Assembly (NCBI GenBank): GCA_036346255.1
Contig: CM070620.1
Coordinates: 33,167,609 to 33,231,608, forward strand
Direction: 5' to 3'
Source: Ampelocalamus luodianensis
Lineage: Eukaryota > Streptophyta > Magnoliopsida > Poales > Poaceae
Length of the DNA stretch: 64,000 nucleotides
Part shown: positions 1-11,206 of the stretch, in pieces
Position numbering within the stretch: position 1 is the first letter of the stretch
How the letters are laid out: every line of letters begins with the position of its first letter
Translations under genes and position numbers: made by a program
Notes under the pieces: generated by a model
Told to the model about the DNA's origin: nothing
The model's database searches: none
The model's input: only the letters and a program-made list of their open reading frames with translations

Positions 1-2
1 CC

Positions 3-80
3 GAGAGGGAAGCAACTTATGAATTGGAGTCTCACATGCGCGAGCAGTATCCAGAATTGTTCACAACAGGTAAGTGGTGA
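3..80 (+). pseudogene. C-terminal end of Ty3/gypsy (Tekay-like) pol polyprotein
   Basis: The frame starting at base 3 reads 25 codons to a TGA at 78-80. It contains the signature that closes chromovirus-type pol proteins: an E-A-T-x-E-L-E motif followed by M-R-E-x-Y-P-E-L-F. Family knowledge places this motif after the integrase core. A polypurine tract and an LTR follow within 60 bp, which confirms this is the last pol segment of an element whose body lies outside the window to the left. No break is visible in the short piece seen. Confidence 0.75.
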
Positions 81-125
81 CGTTAGCAAGTTAAGCAAGA
101 TTAGAATTCGGGTCGAATTCTGTTT

Positions 126-138
126 AAGGGGGGTAGAA
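126..138 (+). other. Polypurine tract of the Tekay-like element
   Basis: A purine run with six consecutive G ends exactly at the base before the LTR start (TGTAATACCCC at 139). This is the usual primer site for plus-strand DNA synthesis in LTR elements. Confidence 0.75.
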
Positions 139-1546
139 TGTAATACCCCAAAAGTATTAGAAAGATTTAATGGGAGAGAGTTATTTGAATTTCAACCGTT
201 TTATCAGGATCTAAAAAGGGATTTCAACATTTCTCTTAAAGGGGATTAAATCTTGGGCCAAAAGCCCATAGTCTTGGCCCATTAGGGGCAGTCAAAATCC
301 CTAGGGTTACTGTAGCATGCCACCTGCTACAGTGCCACCGCCGCTACAGTAATCACCACCTCCCCTCCCCAAGCAGCCCCATCCTTCATTGGTGCCTCCC
401 TTCCTCGCCGTCGGTGCTCTCTGCTGCCGATCAAGTGAAGAAAAGAGAGGAGATCATCTTCACGGGGCCAAATATTCACCTTGCTGCGATTCTACAAGGG
501 TAACATCGCGTGTTCTTCGTTGGTTGTTGCGTAGTAGTTGCGGTTGATGTCGTTTGGTAGATTGAATTTCGTCGGTTTAATAGATCGCGTTGTCCAGTAG
601 ATTGGACGACAGTTTTCATGTTGTTAGAGGAAGAATCTGGGGATCCCGCCTCCTAGAGATAGTTGGCTTATGTTCTTAGCTTTCAGTGGCTGCCAGGAAC
701 GCCCAAATACGATTAACGGTCAGAGAGTTATGAACTTTTTAGTATCGCTGTCTTGCTGATCTGCCAGCTTTCGGGCAGATTGTAGAAAACTGGATAAAAC
801 TGTTAGTTAAAGTCAAAATCAGAGGATCTCAATATAACGAACAATGTAGGTAATTTCCATACCTTTTCAGAGAGATAAAGAATACAAAATTTGGACTTTC
901 GTAGCAAACGTTATGATGGTTTTAGTGTACTATCCAGAGAAACCGACATGATATTTGATGTTTTGTAGATTGGCTTGGTAGGGGCAGTATATGGTAGAAT
1001 CAAAAGGGCTCCCCAACTAGGTTTATTTAGGTAATTTAATTACCTTTCCAGAAAGTCCAAGAACATCTTATTTGGACTCGTGAGAAGAAAGTTATGTCTT
1101 TTAGAAGTTGACTGTCCGAAGTGAACACCAAATCGATCACTAGAAATTAGAAGATTGGAAAAGCTTAGGAGCATAGCGAGTTCAATTGTGTTGTTATTTA
1201 TGCTTTTGGTCTAGCATGTTGGAATTAGATTGGGTTATCTTTATGTTCAGGTGGGAGTGTGATCCCAGGGGCAGCACCCTCTTCGCGTCCACCGTTCTCG
1301 CACGGTTGAGGCAAGTATTCGGGTTATTGCATATATGTGCTTGTATCTGGACCGTTTTGTGCTTTGCTCGTGATAGCCAGGCATGAATATTATTGTGATG
1401 AGTTTCCATTTATCTTGATGGGTGCAAGTTATGGTTAAAGTTTCCTTTGTATGTTGTTAATGCTTACATGTTATTGTGCACACGTTGAATTCTTATGTAT
1501 GAAAGATGATATCATAGTGCATATGCATGATTTAAGCATGTTTGAG

Positions 1547-1758
1547 ACTTGGTCATGTGGTGACCAAGTATAAATAGTTGAGGTACCCGTCATGTAATGA
1601 CGGGCTTGAGGTCCCCACATTCGTGGAATGTGAGCAATGAGTAAAGAGGTCCCCATCATGAAGATGATGGGCAAAGGTCCCTATACTTGTGGAGTATAGG
1701 CTCTTGGTCCCTGTGTCAGAGGGCACAGGCAAGGGTATACATCGACGGTTGTATACCC
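1547..1758 (+). repeat. Array of seven consecutive hairpins with differing stems
   Basis: Seven short inverted repeats follow one another about every 30 bp: 1547-1569 (9 bp stem, ACTTGGTCA), 1586-1604 (8 bp, CCCGTCAT), 1616-1632 (6 bp, CACATT), 1652-1671 (8 bp, CCCATCAT), 1680-1700 (8 bp, CCTATACT), 1710-1729 (6-7 bp, CCTGTG) and 1733-1758 (9 bp, GGGTATACA). All canonical stem pairs match exactly. Most units open with a GGTCC-like motif. A weakened eighth unit sits near 1760-1777. The stems differ in sequence but each keeps its own pairing. Confidence 0.85.
1569..1576 (+). promoter_or_regulatory. TATA-like box of the LTR
   Basis: TATAAATA lies between the first and second hairpins. If it is used, transcription would start near 1600 and hairpins three to seven would lie in the RNA leader. 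This is inferred from sequence only. Confidence 0.5.
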
Positions 1759-2320
1759 CACATTACCGGTAAAATGCGAAAAGAGATAAAGTTTAAAAGG
1801 TGCATTGCATTGGTCGCATTACATAAGTATGAAGGCTATGTTTAGTGTAATATTTATTTTGGATTATTGATGCTATGACTGTGAACTTGCTTTAGCCTTG
1901 TTGATACTTGCTGAGTCTTTGGGCTCACTCTTGCATTGATATATTTTAGGTACGACTGGCAAGAACGGCATGCATGGGAGGGAGTAGATGTTTGGTTGCA
2001 CTCACTACCACTCATCCTTAAGGCGTCTGCCATTTAGTTTTATTCCAGTAATAAGTAAACTACTTGAGAATCACTCATGGATGGTTTGAGTTTCAGATTA
2101 ATTGTAATAAGGAGAATATCAAGTTTTGTTTATGTTTATTAGACTATCTTTCATGCTTGAATGAACTTGAATATGAAGTTATTGTTAATTGCCATGATAA
2201 ATGGTTAGAATCTCGGTATAGTTGACTATACAAAGGAGGTTCTGCCGAAATTGGTAATTAGATTTAGTTTAATTTAATTTCAGTAGCATTCTAGGCTCAA
2301 TGTTGAGTTGGGGTGTTACA

Positions 2321-2952
2321 GCGACGAAGCGGTGGGGTGGTCCTGAACGTGTAGATCCCCTGGGGGTGGTCGTGGATGGATGAGATCTATTGAGGGTGGT
2401 CGTGGGCAGCACAGATCTCATGGGGGTGGTCTTAGACGGCTTGGATCTCATGGGGGTGGTCTTGGATGGCTTGGATCTCATGGTAGTGGTCCTGGACGGT
2501 GAAGATCTCTTAAGAGAGATCCTGGACGTCATGGATTTATTGAGGGAGGTCGTGAGCGGTGGAGATCTATTGAGAGAGATCGTGCGGGAGGACTGGGGGA
2601 GGTCCTGCGGCTTGGGCTGAGGGTTGGGTAGGATTGGGCCAGAGCTTAGGGGATTCAGCCCAAGGAGTTAACTGAGATTTTAATTAGTTTTCTAATTTAG
2701 AAAATATTGAGAATTCAAATAATCAAAAGAAAATAGCAAATGAGCTCAGAAAAATCTAGAAAATATATCTGAGCACATAGAATCCAAATAAAATAGTTTT
2801 AACTATTGTTCAAGTTGACTTTAATCATATTAAATGATTTTGTTATTGAAAGTCCATGTTTAAGCTTTTGAATTAAATTAAAATAAATCCAAATGGTGAA
2901 TTTTCTCCCTACTAACTATTCAAAATGTTTTTAAAGTTCAGAAAATTGGGAT
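2321..2952 (-). mobile_element. 5' part of a family-E-like LTR, truncated
   Basis: Read on the minus strand from 2952, this matches the start of the LTR at 8042: the CATCCCAATTTTCTGA segment, then the same AT-rich blocks in the same order. The terminal TGTAA is missing or changed. It then runs into the 30-bp repeat array. Element H is inserted at 2320, so the rest of this LTR should lie left of the window. Confidence 0.7.
2345..2600 (-). repeat. Eight units of an exact-register 30-bp tandem repeat
   Basis: GATC/GATCT-type anchors recur at 2354, 2384, 2414, 2444, 2474, 2504, 2534 and 2564, exactly 30 bp apart with no indels. Each unit pairs a GATCT core with a GGTC(C/G)TGGACGG-like part. Because 30 is divisible by three, an artificial open frame of ten-residue repeats results at 2390-2620; I do not call it a gene. 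The same repeat occurs in inverse orientation in LTR G. Confidence 0.85.
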
Positions 2953-3838
2953 GAATATCGTTGCCCGGGATTGATCCACCCAACTTGAAAAGGAGGACAA
3001 CCAAGAACATCAAATGTTTCTCGCATTGGATCAAGGTTGTGCCAGTGGAGAAGTGGGCATTGCTTTACGACACCGATGGCGCAAGGTACAACCTAATGAC
3101 GACCAATCTGGTCGTGGTTCGTTTGGTCCGTGTTGTTGATCCACCGCAAGTTGAGCTAGCTCGGGACGACCACTTGTAACTTAGACAGGCTGGCATTTCT
3201 CTGCACTTGGTGGTACATGGCCTATTATGTCATAGTCATGTAAATTATATTTTGCATGTTTCTAACTTTGATGTTGCATTTCACAGAACGGTTTCGGGAT
3301 GGATATTAGTATAGATGTGCACTCCATGTGGGACCGCATCCGTTAGGGATTGGAGGTCATACGGGGGGAGGTCGGGTCAGTCCTCGGACGTATCTACGAC
3401 ACTCAACAACTCCCTTGCTAGACTAGGCAGGTAGCTTAGCATGGCAACAAGCGTTCTCGACATACCAGTTCCCCATAAGAGGTAATGCAGTAAACATAGT
3501 GTGTATTATTGTACATATTATCGCAACTAACCAAACTTGTATCTCATACTGCAGGTCCACTAACGTCTCAGTAGGTACCTCACACGTCTCAGTGGGTCCC
3601 GCCCACGATGATACCCATGCTAGGTACTTGCCATAATCACTTCTGGTTTTGCCATGATTGAAAACTTACAAATCCATCGAGTGTTTAACACTTTACTACT
3701 TTTGCAAACCAAGTACGCATTAGTCAGCACCCTGGGTATGCGCATCCTCGTGACAAGGTGACATGGAGAACTACCTCATCGACGACCAAGGCATACACCC
3801 CGACGTGCTTATAGGTTCACAGTTGTTCCGCGCGCCGC
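2953..3838 (+). pseudogene. MULE-transposase-like remnant and flanking transposon or host sequence
   Basis: An open stretch at 2961-3179 encodes a block with K-W-A-L-x-Y-D-T-D-G-A-R-Y followed by M-T-T-N-L. This resembles the C-terminal region of MuDR-type plant transposases (W..KWA..Y..G.R...TTN). The rest to 3838 shows GT/AG-like exon edges (such as TTTCACAG at 3276-3285) but several stops. The region looks like an old coding segment cut by the SIRE-like LTR at 3839 and resuming at 7454. I am unsure of the family beyond the short motif. Confidence 0.4.
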
Positions 3839-4290
3839 TGAAAGGATCTAGACCCGCCATTATGTGTTAATGGAGTATTTTGGTGATTAATGACAAATGC
3901 ACTTGTGAGACTAACACTCTTATTATTATATCATGTTTAGTCTCAACTTGGATATAAAAGCAAAAATCCAAACAAGTATGTATTCATTAATGACAAATCT
4001 ATTTGTGAGACTAACAATTCTATTGATTATCTATTGCTTAGTCTCGTTTGGATATAAAGATGAAAATACAAGAGGTATACATTCTACTTCTTCTTATTAT
4101 ATCTTGTTGCATTCCTCGGATCCCAAATATAGGTTAAACTCTACCAAAAAGGTTAACTTGGATATGTGCATATGTTTCCATTACACATTTGTGTATGCAC
4201 ATATTTAGGGGGAGTTCATTCTATATTTTATGGTTTCATTAGTATTGATCTATATTCTCTTTCCACATATATTAAGGATCTTTACTTTGA

Positions 4291-4550
4291 AATATATCCT
4301 TGAATATATTTAACTTGTGTAGTTAATATATTCATATGAGTATATGAGAGCATATGAGACTTGTGTAGTTCATAGATGCTCATATATCCTTGAATATATT
4401 TAACTTGTATAGTCAATATATTCATATGAGTATATGAGAGCATATAAGATTCGTGTAGTTCATAGATGCTCATATATCCTTGAATATACTTAACTTGTGT
4501 AGTTAATATATTCATATGAGTATATACAACTTGTAGTTCGTATATACTCA
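4291..4550 (+). repeat. Three tandem copies of an AT-rich 90-bp unit
   Basis: The ATATCCTTGAATATA block recurs at about 4291, 4381 and 4471, an exact 90-bp period. Each is followed by AACTTGTGTAGT and an ATATGAGTATATGAG block. The third unit is partial. The related LTR at 22160-24896 keeps only a degraded single version near 24480-24560, so the repeat expanded, or was lost, after the copies split. Confidence 0.8.
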
Positions 4551-4837
4551 TGGTATATATAACTTGTGTATTTCATATATACTTATATGTGAGTATATAT
4601 AAAACTTGTGTAGTTTATATATACTCATATTGCTTTATATTAAATTATTTACAATTGTGTTATGGGACTAATGGGTGTGCTAAGATGTTTTTGAGGCTTA
4701 GTCCCAGAGTTTGAATGGTGACATGAAAAGGAAATGCAAAGGTGATAAAAGATCGACATGGCTCAAGACAAAGGAGTCATGCATTGCATTTCGAAAAGCT
4801 TCTGGAAGAACTTTAGTGGAAATCGGTATGATCGCAT

Positions 4838-5290
4838 TTGGTAAGCGGTACTACTGGTGTGCGGTAGTACCGGGTTTTACATGGCGGTATGTTTATTCTA
4901 GATAGCTTATTTTTGGTGTTCTGTTTTTTGCAGCAGTATCGGTAGTACCAGAGTTATGTTGGCGGAACTACCGCATCACGGTAGTACCGCAGTTCCTTGA
5001 GAGGAACTATCGCACATTGGTTGTACCAAACCTTAGTGGCAGTACGTTATTTCCAAAACAAGTGTTTTCGAGCATGTGTTGCTCTCCTTGATAAGCGGTA
5101 GTACTGGCGTTCCTTGAGCGAAACTACCGTAACACCGGATGTACCGGCCTTAGTGGCGGTATGTTTTTTTTCCAGAGAATGTGTTTCTCTGGATTGATTT
5201 GCTCTTTTGTGGAACGGTAGTGCCGATGCTGTTGTGCGGAACTATCGGAGAGCGGAACTAGCGAATGATCAATGGCGGTAGTACCACACC
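4838..5290 (+). repeat. Dispersed CGGTAGTACCG palindromes
   Basis: The 11-base odd palindrome CGGTAGTACCG and one-mismatch forms recur many times here and again at 6405-6600, on both strands. The sister LTR has the same motif at 22605-22790 and 23740-24290. It behaves as an internal repeat of this LTR family. Confidence 0.75.
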
Positions 5291-5470
5291 TGAAAATATT
5301 GGCTTGTTTAGAAGCATTTTAATACAGGTATATCTTGGTAATCAATGTTAATGACATTGTGGAACTAACATTTTTCATGAGTTGGATGAATAGGTTGTTC
5401 CATAGTGGTTGAAGACTTTGGATGACATCATTAGTTGATGGTCATCAAGTCAAGATTCAGGATGAAGAAA

Positions 5471-5762
5471 ATCATCATGTGTTGATGATGTTCAAGAAGA
5501 GAAAGATCACCATGTGCTGATGATATTGAAGAAAAGAGCTTGGAGTAAAGGATGCATCATGTGTTGATGCATGTCAAGATCTCAAAGAAGAGATGATCAT
5601 GAGTTGATCATCAAGTCAAGAGAAGATCCATCATGTATTGATGGAGGTCAAGATTGCATCATGTGTTGACGCATATCAGGACTCGAGATGAAGGATGTCA
5701 TCATGTGTTGATGGGCATCAAGTCAAGATCCCGAAGTAAAGAAAGTCATCATGTGTTGATGA
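5471..5762 (+). repeat. Hairpin array with constant TGTGT-type loop
   Basis: Inverted repeats with the core ATCA-TGTGT-TGAT recur at 5471-5489, 5552-5572, 5592-5612, 5627-5645, 5699-5713 and 5746-5762, with weaker ones between. The outer arms differ by unit (ATCATCA, ATGCATCA, GATGATCA, TCCATCA, TCATCA), yet each has its exact complement on the other side. The inverse copy at 22160-24896 shows the same structure, for example at 23545-23565. Confidence 0.8.
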
Positions 5763-6645
5763 GCTTTCAATTCAAGAACTCGAAGTTGAAACGAGGATGT
5801 GCGTCATCAAGCTTCAAGTGGATGCTCAAGACAAAGGTATGACTAGCTAGGGCTAAGGATATGTTCCTAGTATTTTACCGATCTTGGTGTTTGGTTGGAA
5901 GACCGGATTGCTAGTATAGGTTGTCGTACTATTAAGAGGGGTCTTGTCTAGTAGCTTGAATCTCATCATGTGTTGATAGCTCAATCTCACTTGCTCTAGC
6001 TCACCGTGGCATGATGCTATTATTTGTGAATATGTTTTGCAAATAGTCGAGGCTCATGCGTCTAATCCTTGTAACATGTAACTATGCTTTGCAAATGGTT
6101 GAAGTTCATGTACCTACTCCTTGTGGCATGATCTAAGTTTGCAAATGTGTTTTGCAAATTGTTGGGATTCATGTATTTTCCCTTGGTATGGTCTAAAATT
6201 GCTTGTTGCTAATACTTTGGACTTAGACTATGGTAGTGGCTCTTTGGAGTTGTGCTTTTTGATTTGATAAAATGTGTTTGAGATCAAATCAAATAGGTGG
6301 GTTGTGTGGCCCTCTAAATAGGCTTTTAATAGAGTCCAAGATCACTCGATTCCGACATCGGAGTCAAAAGTTATGACCTTTTTACCGAGTATCGTCTGTG
6401 CTGATTTTGAGCTACGGTACGACCGCCATGAAAAGAGAGGTACGACCACCCAGAACGGTAGTACTGGCCCTTGTAAGTGCGGTACGACCGCACCAAAGTT
6501 TTAACGGTTATTTTTGAGCCGTTAGTGCACCCTTTCTGACTGTTGAGTCAAAAACGGTAGTACCGGCCTTTGTGAGTGCGATACGACCGCTTTTTGGCCG
6601 AATTTGATGTTTTCTCTTCCAACGGCTAGTTTTTTGTGTGTGGAC

Positions 6646-6653
6646 TATAAATA
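6646..6653 (+). promoter_or_regulatory. TATA-like box of the SIRE-like LTR
   Basis: TATAAATA precedes a C-rich stretch and a leader conserved in the second copy, which has the same box on the minus strand at 22544-22551. Conservation in both copies supports it as the LTR promoter. Confidence 0.55.
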
Positions 6654-7453
6654 CCCCCTTGGCCGGTTGAGAGACAACCTTTGGCACTTCATTTCACTCT
6701 CTTGAGCTAGTGTGAGCCTCTCCTCTCAATTGTGCATGTGTTGCACCTTGTGAGCAATGAGAGAGGTCTCTAGTTGCATGTGTTGTATCTAGAGGTGGAT
6801 TTCGTATCCACTTGAGCTTGTGCATTCATTGCATGTGGTGGAGTCAAGCAAGGGGTTTGGCTTATTACTCTTGGTGTTTGCTGACACCTAGACGACGTGG
6901 AGGCGTCGTGGTCCGGTGATCTTCTCAAGTGAAGCTTGTGAGAAGGCCTGGTGTTTGTGAGTGGCTTGGTGCTCGCCATCTCCGGAGTGGAGTAAGAGCA
7001 ACCCTAGTGGAGCGAGGTGTTGATACCTCGGAGGAAGGCTTAATTCGTGGAACCGACCCAATTGGTTTGGGTTTCCCTCAACGTGGATTAGGGGAGACCG
7101 GCAAGTTTCCGATCACTACGGTAAAACATCGCCGTGTCTTTTGTAGTTTGCATTCTATTGCTTTACATTGTGCAATTTATATTTCTTGTATTAAATTGCT
7201 TATTCATTGAGTATGAATGCTTGCCATGTTTTGTGCTATTTACATTGCTAGAATTGAATAGCTTACAAGTCTTTGCTTAATTGCAATATTCATCAATTGA
7301 CTTGTATTGTTGGTGCATTTAGTGGAACCTAGTTGATTTAGGTTTTAATTGTGCAAAACCGTATTGTTATAAGCTTCCGCTTTAGAAATCGGTTTTAGCC
7401 AAAGAAGTTTTTAAAACGCCTATTCACCCCCTGTCGGCCTCCTTGATCTTACA

Positions 7454-8041
7454 GCCGTCCGAGATGCAACCCATGCATGTGCATCCGTATGCCACACATG
7501 CTCCTGTTGCGCCACTTGGAAATAGGGTTGTCTGAGCACCCAAGCAGAGGACACTATTTCTTGTGGTGCTTGGGTCCCTCAATCAGCACCGCGACGATGG
7601 GGCATGTAACGTAATTCTCAGTCCTACGTCATCTGGCTAGCACCACGAAAGAGGGGCATGCTACTTAATTCCGGCTCCTCCCCCCTAGTCAGCATCGCGA
7701 CATAAGGGGCTTGCTACATGAATCTCACTATTACTACTAGACATCCTCCCGTACTCAGTAGAATTGGCAACAACATGCTGCCTCCGTGCCAAATAGACAA
7801 CACTCCGACCTGCGCGTTTCAGACCGAAGTGACAACGCTCTATCATCTGCTTTTCAGACAAAAAAACTATACCTTGGTTCCAGCATGGTGTATATCTGTC
7901 AAGTCTGTCGCTCAACGTCCTAGAGGGCTAATAAATTGTGTCTCCAGCTTTTCAGGCCGAAGTGCCTATATCATGTCACCTTTTAAGTCTAAGTTGACAT
8001 GCACCAGCTTTTCCCTGTGAATTGACAACTTGTTGAGTTAT
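7454..8041 (+). other. Target sequence between two LTR insertions, with a degenerate 60-bp repeat
   Basis: This continues the sequence interrupted at 3838. Joining the two sides keeps one reading frame open for about 30 codons before a stop. At about 7580-7740 a unit of roughly 55-60 bp (CAGCACC/TCGCGAC...GGGGC..G.TAC) is repeated three times. Another motif, CTTTTCAG.CCGAAGTG, recurs at 7812-7960. No intact gene is seen. Confidence 0.45.
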
Positions 8042-11000
8042 TGTAACATCCCAATTTTCTGAGCTTTAAAAATCTTTTAAATAGTTAGTAGGAGAAAATT
8101 CACCATTTGAATTTTATTTGAATTTAATTTCAAAAGCTTAATATTGGACTTTACAATCAAAAATATTTAATGTGAATAATCCCAACATGAACATTAGCCA
8201 AAACTATTTTATTTGGGTTCTTTGTGCTCAGATATATTTTCTAGATTTTTCTAGAATTTTTCTGAGTTAATTTGCTATTTTCTATTGCTTATTTGAATTT
8301 CTGGTAATTTATAAAATAGAAAAACCTAGTTAAAATCTCGAAAATCCTTTCGGGCCGAATCTTGAAGCTTCGGCCCATCTCTTCATCTTGGCCCATCTCC
8401 CGCGCTGGCCCAGCTCGCCACACATGCCACCGACATGCGGGCCCCGCATGTCGGCTCTCTCCGGCGCCTCGCTCGATTTCCACCGTCCGATCAAGGATGG
8501 ACGACTAGATGCGCGTGAGGTAACCAGACGGTCCGAATGTCCCATTGATTGTGGGCCGTTCGATCAGATTTGAACGGTCAGATCGTGAGTCCGCTTTGCA
8601 ACCGCTGCGTTCGCCGCCGCCGCGCTCGAGCGCCGTCAGCGACGTGTGGGTCCCGGCTGCCACGTCGTCTTCGTTCCGAATCCGTTAGGGATACGATCTC
8701 CGCCGCCGCCGCCGTTTTGGGCGTTCGTGCTCGGACTCTCCCAGCCTCCGGTATAAAAGGAGGTAGCCCTCGGTGTCCGCGCCTCAACCCTAGCCGCCGC
8801 CTCGCGCCAACCCTAGCCGCGCAGAGCTCAAAGATCGACCGCGCCGCCGCCAACTCGACGAGTTCGTTCGCCGCTGCTGCCGCCGAGTGTCGTGGTCTAC
8901 ACCGCCGCATCGCACGGAGCGAGACTACCTCGTGGTCGCCGTTTCGCGAGCGTCGCGCCAGCTCCCGATCCCGTCAAGCCCGAAACCCTCCGCGCTTCAA
9001 CCTCGCCGCGGCCGCCATACGACGCCCCCGACCACCGGTGAGCACATCCACGAGTTCCCGTGCCACCTCTACACGCCGGTACCACTCACCGCCGGTGAAT
9101 CGCCGCCGTCGCGGGACCCTCGGCACCGAGCGCCACCGCCTTCGCGCCGTCGTCCACATCGGTGCCACCTCGGCGCGCGCGAGCGCCGTGCCTCCGTGTC
9201 ACATGCGTGGCGCCCGATCATCGCCACGTGTGCGCCCGCGTGGCGATCCACCGGCCTCGAACCGAGGCTCGTGGACCAGTCCATCTGTGAGCCGTGTCTC
9301 GACGCGTGGGCCCCACATGTCGAGTTTTTCTTTATTTATCTTTTCCGAAATTCGAGTGACGCCAACGTTGCGCAATAATCCGATTTTTCATTAGAAATAA
9401 TTGGAAATTCGAAAAATCCAAATTAGGTTTCTTTTAGATTTCCAATCTTCCAAAGCTCATAACTTTTGCATCCTAACTCCGATTGAGCCCATTCAAATTT
9501 CTAAATTTGTCTAAATTCAAGATCTATTTATCTGAGATTTTTATTTAATTTTTGGAGTTTGTTTTGCCTCTGTTATTTATTTGTTTTGTTTGTTTTTGTT
9601 TCGTTTGCGAGTAGACGTCGATTCGTCGGGGAATTTTGTGGAAGAAGGAGCACCCCAAGATCAAGACCAGTACATAGACCTTTTCCAAGGCAGGTCATAC
9701 CTTTGATCATCTTGAATCCAGTTTTCAAATTTACTTTATGTTAAATTATTGCATTCTACTTTAATTATTTATTTAAATGCTTTGGGCAAAGTTATTATCC
9801 AAATTGTTATCCCACCTTGGCCTTGTATGTCATAATTCCTTGTCACCCTAGATTGGTTGAGTTGGTAATATTATAACACCAACGTGGGTTGGTTAGATGC
9901 GAGTACAATTGCTTAGCCATGCTACGAATCATCATCTCATGTGAGTCGCAAATATTAATTATGACTAAGTGACTATGGAACTTTGTAAAATCTGTGTGCT
10001 ATGTGTTATTACTTCGTGATGGCATGTGTTGCACTAAAACCAACTGGGTGGTAAAGGATTTAGACTGAGGCAAGTGGTGGAAGCTGTGTGACATGGTGGA
10101 CTATGTGATGGGTATGATAATCTGTGTGGCCTAGTTAGAACATGGAAGTCTTGCCTTGGTCAATTAAGGACTTAACTTTGTGCGCCATTGAACCGAGCCT
10201 TATCATGCACGACCACATGCAGTATGGGGCGGGCCTAACTTAGTAAGTTATGGATTCTCGGCATTGATGTTCGGTGGTAGGTTAGGCTTTGTGATAGGGT
10301 GGAGGTGTGACTACTTGGTGGTTGCATCACGGGAGGATTCGTCGTCCCTGTCCAACGGTGTGTGTTATGCATGGGCTATGTGATATGTATAACGGTTTGT
10401 AAGCACACTGGGAATGTCAATGTTGGAGATGAAGTTTTGAACTGTTTTGTTATGATTGGTGCTAGCTACATTGGTTATATCGTGTGGGTAAAGTGTACAA
10501 CCTCTGCAGAGTGTTAAACAAACTATTCGAATAGCGCGTCATGGTCATGGACATGCTCGGTGCTTTCACACGAGGGTAGTTTTCATAAATGTGGGAATGG
10601 GAGCTGTGATCTCAATCATATGGCTATGTGAAATAAACTGCTTAGTTGTGTGTCTTTGTGGAAATAATCATTAAATTAATATTGTCTATTTGTTTTGAAT
10701 TATGCTTTCAATCTATTATTCGTATTCAATTGCAAATGTTGCTTTTATGCAAAAGAACCACGAAGCCTTTTCTTTGGAATAAGCTCGCATCTATACATTG
10801 CATTCTGTGGTATGATTTGCGAGCACGGTTGTGTACTCACGCTTGTTGTAAAACTTGCGTCCAAACCTCTGAAGTGGAGGAGTCTACGCTGCTTCGAGGA
10901 GGAGTTCGTTGAAGGCGATCGTTCGTTAAGGTCCGGATCCCGCTTGGTTGCCTGTGGTGAATTGGTGGGATCTACGCCGGAGTTTTCCGTTCATTCTTTG

Positions 11001-11206
11001 CTTTATTTCTTTGTTAGCCTTGCGTGGCTTAATAAGTGTAAACTCGACCATAAGGTCAAAACCGTTATTTGTTATTCAAACTAATCGTTTACTTTATCTA
11101 TCGCTTGTGTGGATCGATATTTACTGTGTTAACCACTGTGTGCACTAGCGTGATCCCGGACTAGTGCGATATACAGAGGTTCGAGAATCGTAATGCGGGT
11201 CCGGCG
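8042..11206 (+). mobile_element. Solo LTR of family E, about 3.2 kb
   Basis: It starts TGTAACATCCCAATTTTCTG. Its order of blocks matches the minus-strand copy at 61201-64000 from the AT-rich head, through a GC-rich promoter/leader at 8600-9300, to the tail near 11150-11206. The tail corresponds to GGGTCCCGACA in the other copy but is mutated here. Flanks GTTAT (8037-8041) and ATTAT (11207-11211) may be a decayed target duplication. No internal coding region or second LTR adjoins. GC-rich open frames at 8549-9394 are not conserved as protein and are not called genes. Confidence 0.7.
8752..8758 (+). promoter_or_regulatory. TATA box of LTR E
   Basis: TATAAAA lies before a GC-rich leader with CAACCCTAGCCGCC-type pyrimidine and A-rich context. 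The other E copy has a TATATA box at the matching place on the minus strand (63527-63536). Confidence 0.6.

Larger units (their letters stand above)
139..2320 (+). mobile_element. 3' LTR of a Tekay-like Ty3/gypsy element (H)
   Basis: The LTR begins TGTAATACCCC directly after the polypurine tract and ends with GGGTGTTACA at 2311-2320, giving a TG..CA unit of 2182 bp. The length fits the long LTRs of the Tekay/Del group. It contains a TATA-like box and a run of hairpins, listed separately. The right flank starts GCGAC, the expected target-site duplication, but the left copy lies outside the window. It is inserted in the LTR remnant at 2321-2952. Confidence 0.8.
3839..7453 (+). mobile_element. 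SIRE/Maximus-like Ty1/copia solo LTR
   Basis: The unit opens TGAAAGGATCTAGACCC and closes with the TTCACCCCC..CTTGATCTTACA type of end seen in grass SIRE-like LTRs. The flanks GCCGC (3834-3838) and GCCGT (7454-7458) fit a 5-bp target duplication with one later change. No gag or pol lies inside, and no second LTR adjoins it, so this is a solo LTR of about 3.6 kb. A shorter relative in inverse orientation is at 22160-24896. It is rich in internal repeats, listed separately. Confidence 0.7.

Noticed and set aside
1501..1780. Regular hairpins and spacers suggesting a CRISPR array
   Set aside because: The paired arms differ from unit to unit and the spacers are not unique inserts between identical repeats. 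It lies in a eukaryotic LTR.
2390..2620. Open frame with a ten-residue repeat
   Set aside because: Produced by a 30-bp tandem repeat, which cannot accumulate stops out of phase. It looks like repeat DNA, not a gene.
4830..5290. CGGTAGTACCG palindromes as protein-binding operator sites
   Set aside because: No evidence for a binding protein; they recur throughout the SIRE-like LTR family as a repeat, so I list them only as a repeat.
8549..9394. Long GC-rich open frame of 281 codons and overlapping frames
   Set aside because: Lies in the GC-rich leader of LTR E. The equivalent part of the other E copy (62906-63855) does not keep the protein, and the composition is R/S/P/A-rich as expected from GC bias.
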